Assembly: GCA_000469685.2 (NCBI GenBank)
Contig: LS997565.1
Span: forward strand, 28,938,145-29,002,144
DNA length: 64,000 bases
DNA from: Haemonchus contortus
Taxonomy: Eukaryota > Nematoda > Chromadorea > Rhabditida > Trichostrongylidae
Direction of reading: 5' to 3'
The notes beneath the pieces were generated by a model, which was not told where the DNA came from, did not search any database, and saw nothing but the letters and a program-made list of their open reading frames with translations. The position numbers and the translations under genes were made by a program. Shown here piece after piece: positions 56,836 through 64,000 of the stretch; position 1 is the first letter of the stretch, and the number at the start of each line of letters is the position of its first letter.

Positions 56836-57010
56836 AAAGAAGTAGAAGGACAAAGGTTGGGTCTTCGCCTTTGATGGATTCGTATCCTTGGTCTATACAA
56901 AGACTGGCGGCAATTAGCCGATGTACAAGTGCGAGTAATCAGGGCAGGGTCATAGATTCGTGCGGTTCCATCCAATTGGGCATTTACCACCAAACAGGCT
57001 TCGAATCTAC
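56836..57010 (-). mobile_element. Partial tRNA-related SINE copy
   Basis: GGCGGCAATTAGCCGATGTA (56909) and TCTATACAAAGA match the reverse-oriented SINE at 59.5 kb (GCGGTGGCTAGCCGATGTAC). The promoter end is lost. Confidence 0.5.
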
Positions 57011-58321
57011 TTCCCCTATTCGCAAAACTATTTTCTGAAGAGTGTCACGATAGCTTTTAACCGATTCTCGGGACTGGGGCAGTGATGGCGGATTCATGTC
57101 CATATTCATCAAGAACAGCATCCAAGAAGGACAGAATATGATAAGCATAAAATTTTCCTGAAATCGAGTCCGATTTACATGACTTTCCCGTCAGGCTTTG
57201 TTTCCTTTTTTTGTTTAGAAACAGTCAGAAAATGCTCTTACAAAGTTATTCATTGCAGCCCTGCGTAGATTAATTTGCATGGGTTGGAGATATCTCACCC
57301 TGAGATTTCCGTTTTTCACTTCTTCCAAAATCGCCTTTGGTAAGCTCCTTAGCCATTATCCATGGTATGGTGACTAGCTGATACCGTGGAAGATAAGAGC
57401 GGAGGCTTAATTGGACTAACTTTGGGGTGAAAGGTACAACTTGTTTTGCATTTTGCATCAGACCACCAGTATGTACGTGTTCCGTCCTTATACCTCAAGC
57501 AAAAACTAAATGTTATGATCTGTTACCCCGCGGCGATCTGCCGAACTTAGTGATATGATTCAAAGTTGAGCTTTCATAGTTTGAAGCTTTTATAGCAGTT
57601 AATTAATGATCCTGTAGAGCATGAAGAGGTGAATATGGTTCCATGCACAACTTGAGAGAATTTCATTCTGGTCTGCTTCCAACAAAAACCAAATGAACGC
57701 GAATTCAGGTCCTACAGCCAGTTTTGTAGCTTTTGAACTCTTCAAAGCACACATTTCTCTGAGTGATGTTTCCTCTCCTTTCTATGCGGGAGGATTTCCT
57801 TTTGTTGAGCAATCTCAGATAGAGCGATGAGTAATTCATAACATCATTTTCTTACTTTAACGGAGCGTTACGATGGGCACTATTTCTTGGGAGACGGGCA
57901 GTAGGAAAGGTTTTATGTAATCGATCCGCCGCACGCGGCTGTCGCGGACTGTAACAGTTCCACCGTTACTCATACAGCTCATTCGCTGCTCAGTTATTGC
58001 TTTTGGCCTGATTCTACTATTAGTTTTTTTGTTCCTGTATTTCTTAGTTGCGTTGCATCGTGATACATTCCTTCGCGCGCGACGTCTCTCTCGCCACGAC
58101 GCGACAATTTCGTTCCTACTGCACCACACCCCCTGATTCTTTCATAGAGTAAGATGAAAGTATTATGAGTACACACTTTCCAAACGTCTTATTATATTGT
58201 TATGTACTCATACTTTTATCATGCCCTATGGAAAAATAAGTCTCATAGCGATATTCTTTTAAATTTTAAACATAAAATGTTATAAAGTTATCATCTTTGT
58301 CTAAAAGATCTCCCCGTTTAG
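57011..58321. other. No recognised feature
   Basis: The minus frames 57270-57458 and 57857-58129 are open but unrecognised. The latter is arginine-rich and most likely accidental. Confidence 0.35.
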
Positions 58322-61300
58322 GTGCACACCTCGACAATCGTTTTGTACTTGATTTGTAATAATGTGCAAGGATGTGCCGGCATTGCTGGAACAATTCTTG
58401 AAGCTTCCTTTTCTATAGCACTTCACATTGTATGTTTGTTACTTGCCCAACCATCCCGCGATAGCCGAGTGGCAGATCACTTCATCAGAGCCAGAGCATC
58501 AGGAATGGTACGCGCACCTTCACCGCTGCTCGCACACGAAAGAATTTGACATTTGCTGTCGTTCTCTCAGGAAAAGATGATGGCGAGAAAAAAAGCTGAA
58601 ACATTCCCCCATAAAATCGCGAGCCCTCGCTTCCATAGGGTGTATAGGGAGGAAAAAATAAATTAGAAGTTCTTATCCAGGTACAGAAAGAGGAATAGAC
58701 AGCAGAGATGGACGGAAAAAGTGGAATTGAAGAGGAATATAAGCAAACATAAAGCAGATGTAGCAAGAAACCTTGATCCATCTGTTTAGGCACGAGAGAC
58801 GCGCAACTTTAGAAATTGTGAATGAAAACAGCGAAACCGTGCCAATTAACCCCACACTTACAAATTCTGAAAGGGCCAGCTATAATGATGCTAGCCTTGA
58901 TGATGTCTAGCATCTGTCGGCACCCTCTACCATTTTCTCGTCAACATTTTCTCCCTAAATAACTGCATCACAATCACAATTCTTATCCAGGAACATGTTC
59001 TGCTTGAAAGGAAGGCGACTGAGTTTGTTGTTAACTCGTCAGCTCTATTCGTTTTGCATCTTTTCATATGCCAGGCATCGTTCCTGCCTGAAGTCAACAA
59101 GATGGAGCTCCTGATCGAAGAGCAGAGTATTCTGCTTTCACTCGCAATATTCGCTGAATTAGAGACTGTCAAATTCACGCAAAACAAGACTGCCTCCTTG
59201 TTTTTTGCGACGTCCACAGCGCAGTGCGGCAGTCACATGACTTGTTTACATAATAGGGAAGAAGTACAGCATGTTTTTACATAAGTTTGAACCATCAAAA
59301 CTTAAGTTATGCAAACCTTGTTCGATTCGTTTTTCTATTGTGGGCCAAAAAGCGAAGTTCATGTGTTCTTTGTGTGTTCAGACAGAATGAAGGGATTGGC
59401 ATTAAAAGGATAAGGATAAAGTCTTTTGGCGACAATCAATCCCGTCTGTGGGATGCGCCCCACATTCGACTTCCATTCAGAATCGTAGTGGCGTAATGAG
59501 TGCATATATGGCCTATACAATGAATTGCGGTGGCTAGCCGATGTACAAGTCTGTGCTTCTATCCTCCCAGACAACCCTGCTACCAATTAACCGATCTGGA
59601 GGGATGGAAGGCTTGGTTGGCTTAGGCGGATATCGATCCTGGATCCGAACCCCTGAGCGTGCGTGTGACATAGTGCGCCACTTGCTGCTACACCACCTCT
59701 CGAAGGGATTGACATTAAGCTTCTTAAATTAGCGATAAATCTACGCGTCCCAGTAGCATAAGGGCGGGGGTGATGTAGTATCAAGTGGCGCACTTCATTC
59801 AAACATGGTCACGGGTTCGAATCCCGGATCACTAACTGACTGGGCCAACCAAGCTTTCCATCCCTCCTGGGTCGGTTAATTGGTACCCCACGTGTCTGGG
59901 AGGGTAAAAGCACTGGCTTGAACATCGCACTGGCCACCGCACGTCATTGTATAGGCCACATACACATTCAAACCGCAACTACAATTCTGAATGGAAGTCG
60001 AATGCGTGGACGCAGAGCTCCCCAAGCCTTTATCTTAGACTATATGTTTCAGTAGTATCGCCGGACCAAATCGGTTTGGTTGACACAAAACATATAAGAC
60101 CTCTAAGCTCCGTTTCGGAGGAGCGCCCCACGTTACACATTTATTCAGAATCGTAGTAGCATTTCAAAAGGCTGTATATGCCCTATACATTCGCTGTGGC
60201 CATCCGATGAGCTAATCAGTGCTTTCGACAACCCAGAGAAGTTTGGTACCAAATAGGCAAAAGCAGAAAGGCGGAGTGGCCTGGACGGATATCAGTTCGG
60301 GATTCGATCTCGGGACCACGGGTATGTAATCGTGCCCGCTTGAGCTGCGCCACTTTCGCTTCTAGTCATCATATATAGATATAACACCTATAATTTTTAT
60401 TGGCCTCCATCCATGTTCTTAGTAATGACCTACTTTCACCTTGATCAAGCTCTTTCCCCAAAGGCCGACCAGGCAGAGCTCGTGAGTCACCAGCAAGGAC
60501 ATGACGTCGTCGTTGTAAGAAAAAATGCCACCAACACTAAGGAATTTAGCCACAGTCAATCTTTTTTCTTCATTACCATAAGCATATTCGTGTAGACACT
60601 CACCAGTACGTTGTCTCTTCCGCTGTATTCAAATTACGTCCTGATTAGATTACTTTTTGGGAAATTGGACAGTCATCATCAATCTTTTGTATGTTCCTTT
60701 CCTGATCGATGCTGTGTTAGATAACGCCTTGAGCATGACAAGCATTTAACCCTGCAATGACGGAAATTACCAAGAGTTGAATTCTTATTGAGACCTTCTC
60801 AATGTAGCCTACAAATTTTCATGACGCGTTCCTTTTTGTGTCAACACAAAGTGCTGGTCAAAGTATCACTTTGCCATGCGTTAGTTATATCACCGTTAGC
60901 CTTTAAAATCGAATCCAATCGAGTAGAGAATGCTTGAAATTACCGCAACATTCTTTAAAGGCACAGTTCACGATAAAAAATTTCTGAGAATCCCCACAGG
61001 ATGAATTTGAGGCCCCCGTATACCATATCTGGGACTGCTAGGTGGGAAAACGGCCTAGTTAGGGAGCTGTAAAGGCTCAAAGATTGGCCCGTGTGTATCC
61101 TGTGGACCAGTTTCACCGGCATTGTAAGGGCTGCGCCGATCACAAGGGAACCCATGTAGTAAGTTCAAACAATTTGTCATGACCCATAGTGACAGTGAAA
61201 GACATTCTGTACAGTTGTAGTTTGATGTAGTCAGCTCTTTGCGCAATCGCAATACTGAAACCTCATCCAAATACCCCTTCCATATTATTTCCGTCATGGC

Positions 61301-63091
61301 AATCTCGTCCAACCTCTATTTTCCCTACCTTAGAGTAGCCATATTTTTCTCAAAATCGGCGAATTCTCTCGCTTTCTTCACTACCTATCAACCGTTCCCA
61401 ATCTATACTTCCAATAAAAACTTTACTTCGAATAAAAAACTTTACTTCGAATAACAATGGATACTTCAAAATAATCGTGAACTGCGCCTTTGAGCTATCC
61501 TTGAAACAGGAATGTCTGGATTCAGCTCGTTCCCATTCACGCAGATTTGCTTTTGATCCTCAAAGCTTTCGTAGACTCCTATTGTTGACCTTGAATATCA
61601 GGCTTTTCAGCAGTCCGTTTCCAAGTTATCAGTCGCAGCCCGCAAAGCAGAAGCGATCGTGTCAACCTGGAGAGCAGTTTGCTTTGACCAAGCGATAACT
61701 GACGCATCTTCATATCGTAGAAAATAGGTGGCTGCGGCAGCGTGGGTCAACAGAGAAGGTGAACAACTAGAAAAAGATAGTAAATGCACTTGCTCTGGAA
61801 TATTACAAAGTGTGATAAAAGGCATTGAAGCTCATGAGACATCAAACTTGTCGAATTGTTTTTTGCAGCGCCGAAAATCCCCTGCGAGTTGGCAATGGAA
61901 TCGCAGTTTGGCGGACTTTCGAAGAAGGTTCTTCCTAACCACACAGAGTGTCCCAAAATTATGGGTGACTATAAATTGCATTGTAGCTGAAGCTTCTAAG
62001 CTGAGTGAGAGTAGCAATGGAACACAACGTGCATGTATGCTTGCACTATGAGCAACAACAAACTACAATCACATATCAAAATATCCTCCATCAGCACCGA
62101 TGAAGGGCCAAAGTCTCTTCTCGATCTCCTCGCATGTTTCCCGCAGCTTTCCCTCCTCCGTTTCATACCAGCCATTCTTAAAGGCACAGTTGACGATAAA
62201 AATGGTTTCTGGGATTTCTCCATAGGATGAATCTGTGGCCCCCTCTTATACCACATCTGGCGCTATCATGTCTGAAAACGGCCTACTTAGGGCGTTATAA
62301 AAGCTCAAGGATTGAATCGTGTGTATCCTCGGACTAGTTTCACCGGCATTGTAGACGCTGCACAGATCACAAAGGAACCCGTGTAAGAAGTTCAAACAAC
62401 TTGTCATGACCCATAGCGGCAGTGAAAGGCAGTTTTGTACAGTTCTGGCTTGGTGTATTCAGCTCTTCGCGCAATTGCAACAACCGAAACCTCGTCCGAA
62501 TACCTTTCCAAGTTATTGCCATCATGGCAATCTCGTCCAACCTCTATTCTCCCTACTTTTGAGGAGTCTTATTTTTCTCAAAATAGGAGAATTTTCTCGC
62601 TTTTTTCACTACCAATGAACTATTCCCAATCAACACTTCCGCTCTTCGACCAGAAAGGGGTACCTCAAAGTTATCGCGAACTGTGCCTTTAAGTGTTGTT
62701 TTCAAGGATTTCAAACTAGGATTGCAAAGCCGGCAGTTCTCATCTAATCACGGACCATGCGAAGAAGTCACAGTGCTTAAAATCTGGAGAGCACGACGAC
62801 CATTCCTATATGGTGAAGTCGAGTAGCTGGTGTCGGCACTACCCTTGGACGAGCTTGGATCTGCGGACTGCAGTCTCGTCCTGCTGGAAGGACAACGACC
62901 TTGAAGTAATGTCCTCGTGCGGCTGTCTATGAGTCTCGACATGTTTCTTTCCAGTAGTGAGTTTTACTCATTTAGTTAAGCAAATTGAGAATTTAACAAT
63001 ACTTTATTCAGCAAATTTCAGCTTTTCTCTTCGTAGGTCCTCGGCATTTGTATACCATTTATGATTGCATTGTGTTTCTTCTGCCGACGAG
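58322..63091 (+). CDS. Candidate two-exon fragment of an unrecognised single-span membrane protein
   Basis: Exon a, 58322-58429 (36 codons), follows CCGTTTAG and ends before GTATGT. It has two cysteines (CNNVQGC) and then SFSIALHI. Exon b, 63037-63091, follows TTCGTAG and ends before GTTGGT. It reads VLGICIPFMIALCFFCRR. Both joins are phase 0, and together they give one continuous hydrophobic helix (about 21 residues) flanked by a basic CRR stop-transfer. The 4.6-kb intron would hold SINE, TIR-element and mariner copies, like the other introns here. Upstream and downstream exons were not found and no family is recognised. Each exon alone could be chance; the clean joint helix is the main argument. 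Confidence 0.35.
59455..59700 (-). mobile_element. tRNA-related SINE copy, reverse
   Basis: The complement of GGATCCGAACCCCTGAG gives a B-box, GGTTCGGATCC. The body (GTACAAGTCTGTGC, CTCCCAGACA, CAATTAACCGA) matches the forward copy at 59.76 kb, and the distal end is CATTCGACTTCCATTCAGAA. Confidence 0.7.
59757..60010 (+). mobile_element. tRNA-related SINE copy, forward (best preserved)
   Basis: Perfect B-box GGTTCGAATCC at 59814-59824. Then GGGCCAACCAAGCTTTCCAT, GGTTAATTGGTACC, GTCTGGGAGGGTAAAAGCAC, GTATAGGCCACATACACATT, ending GAATGGAAGTCGAATGCG. With the reverse copy at 59.46-59.70 kb it forms a head-to-head pair that could fold back. Confidence 0.75.
60130..60360 (-). mobile_element. tRNA-related SINE copy, reverse, diverged
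   Basis: ATTCAGAATCGTAGTAGCAT starts the distal end. GGGATTCGATCTCGGGACC is the complement of a B-box region (GAGATCGAATCCC). Part of the body is deleted. Confidence 0.6.
60956..61494 (+). mobile_element. TIR element copy 2
   Basis: TTTAAAGGCACAGTTCACGA at the left and ATCGTGAACTGCGCCTTTGA at the right. The interior includes GTTTCACCGGCATTGTA(A/G), ACAA(T/C)TTGTCATGACCCATA and ATGGCAATCTCGTCCAACCT, shared with copy 3. No coding signature. Confidence 0.85.
62178..62692 (+). mobile_element. TIR element copy 3
   Basis: TTAAAGGCACAGTTGACGAT left and ATCGCGAACTGTGCCTTTAA right. About 515 bp, collinear with copy 2 along its full length and in the same orientation. Confidence 0.85.
62705..62945 (-). 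mobile_element. Mariner-type transposase remnant
   Basis: The minus strand reads SLSFQQDETAV (second-Asp motif) and, further on, EWSSCSPDFKHCDFFAWSVI (catalytic third-acidic region), with stops between. Spacing and motifs fit a mariner-family DDD transposase. Only this ~240-bp fragment was found; it directly abuts TIR element copy 3. Confidence 0.7.
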
Positions 63092-64000
63092 GTTGGTAGG
63101 TGCAAACTTTATTCGTGGCCTGACGCTTCGACGCAATCGTCTTTTTCAAAGACCTAACCGTAGCCCAAAGTTTGAGAGATGTTCTGAGATAGAGGTTGTG
63201 ACCGCCGGACGCCTTCTCTCCCTAGCGTTTTTGATGGACGGTTAGGGAGAATGAACGGAGAAACACCAGTGAGGGAAATAAACACCCAGTCGACCACGGC
63301 GAGACCGGTACAGCGAAACTCCGATTCAGTTACGATTAGTAACTAAGGCTCTGTGCGGTCTTTGTATAACAGCTATAGAACTGCACGTCCCATGGCTTAC
63401 GATAGTAGCTCACAATGTGGTGTGATAGGCAAGAAATCATTTATGGAGGATAGACACTCATACTGTTCGCACTGTTATTCCGCGCAAGAATCTAGGATGC
63501 CTCAGCGTTTTCCTGACGGAAATATCAGCTTCGTATGCTTAGGTTTCTCCCAGGAAAATTTAGCTCAGGACTTAACAAGCAGTACATCGTGATTCTGGTC
63601 AAGGAATGTTCAGAGTGCAACATCTTCAGATGGTCGGGTGTGAATCACCTTGAAAAAAGGGTTGACTGTGGGTCACTGGAGCTAGACTGTGACCCACTGC
63701 TTCTTCGATTCTGCTTCATAAGCAGAATTGAAGAACCAGTGCTAGAGCGACTGTCCATGGTGTCCTGTAGATACAAAGATGATTTTTCCATTGAAACATC
63801 AACAGTCCGAAATGGATGACTGTTTCCGACTGATAGACCAACAGGCGCAGTACATCTAGCTCACACGAGAAGTTCCACGTGATGTTGGCTTCCCTATCTG
63901 AGCACGCTTTAAAAGTGTCTGATGGCATAATCAATGTCAAGTGGTACAGGAAATCAGTCTCCAAAACATCTTGATTCATGCCCCAGCGACGCATCCTGGT
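63092..64000. other. No recognised feature
   Basis: Short frames on both strands (63353-63592, 63535-63819, minus 63716-63994) have no clear family. None is joined by convincing splice sites. Confidence 0.35.

Noticed and set aside
59757..59860. Possible tRNA gene because of GGTTCGAATCCCGG
   Set aside because: No matching A-box and acceptor stem at tRNA distance; the sequence continues as a repeated ~250-bp body with other copies nearby, so it is a SINE.
63353..63592. GVIGKKSFMEDRHS, reminiscent of the MED motif of PP2C phosphatases
   Set aside because: The match is a few residues only. No downstream metal-binding motif follows in frame, and no splice partners were found.

Overview
The window reads as nuclear DNA of a clade V (strongylid) nematode, most likely a hookworm-type parasite. 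The genus is inference. The grounds are two interrupted genes with short exons and TTTTCAG-type acceptors, a nematode-style glutamate-gated chloride channel subunit, a WHITE/ABCG half-transporter, and a very dense load of decayed LINEs, Tc1/mariner copies, foldback elements and microsatellite-tailed repeats. There is no bacterial signature: no operons, no CRISPR, and no ribosome binding sites that decide starts.

Two genes can be assembled exon by exon, both on the + strand. (1) A GluCl-type Cys-loop receptor subunit covers about 388-10713. Nine exons join in phase into 361 residues, from mid ligand-binding domain to the stop after M4. The N-terminal exons lie upstream of the window or were not recognised. 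(2) An ABCG half-transporter covers 36612-51435. Fifteen exons join in phase into 598 residues, from just before the nucleotide-binding domain to the stop. Only the first coding exon(s) are missing. Its H-loop histidine is replaced by lysine. A third, partial candidate is a pair of phase-0 exons (58322-58429 and 63037-63091) that would encode a single membrane span of an unrecognised protein.

The 26 kb between the two genes (10.7-36.6 kb), the long introns, and the 52-64 kb tail are mostly repeats. Layout: 4.9-6.9 kb, antisense LINE inside a GluCl intron; 7.2-9.4 kb, first copy of a composite GC-rich, CA-tailed element; 15.9-17.7 kb, RT-like fragment and dead Tc1-type transposase; 20-21 kb, foldback with tRNA-like promoter boxes in both arms; 21.8-25.5 kb, second composite copy carrying a 1.9 kb foldback insertion; 27.3-32 kb, a cluster of nested palindromes with six copies of a foldback MITE; 32.6-33.9 kb, a 127-bp satellite with 254-bp dimer order; 37.2-38.6, 45.2-46.9 and 52.4-54.2 kb, more composite copies; 40.1-41.8 kb, LINE pieces facing away from each other; 43.6-44.1 kb, a mariner-derived element with long inverted ends; 49.9, 61.0 and 62.2 kb, three copies of one terminal-inverted-repeat element; 56.8-60.4 kb, tRNA-related SINEs.

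The most unusual structure is a roughly 35-bp terminal motif next to CA/GACA microsatellites. It recurs at eight sites and caps quite different repeat bodies. Functionally, the window holds a neuronal or muscle inhibitory channel of the ivermectin-target family and a membrane exporter or lipid/pigment-type transporter. Nothing in the sequence links the two genes in one pathway.
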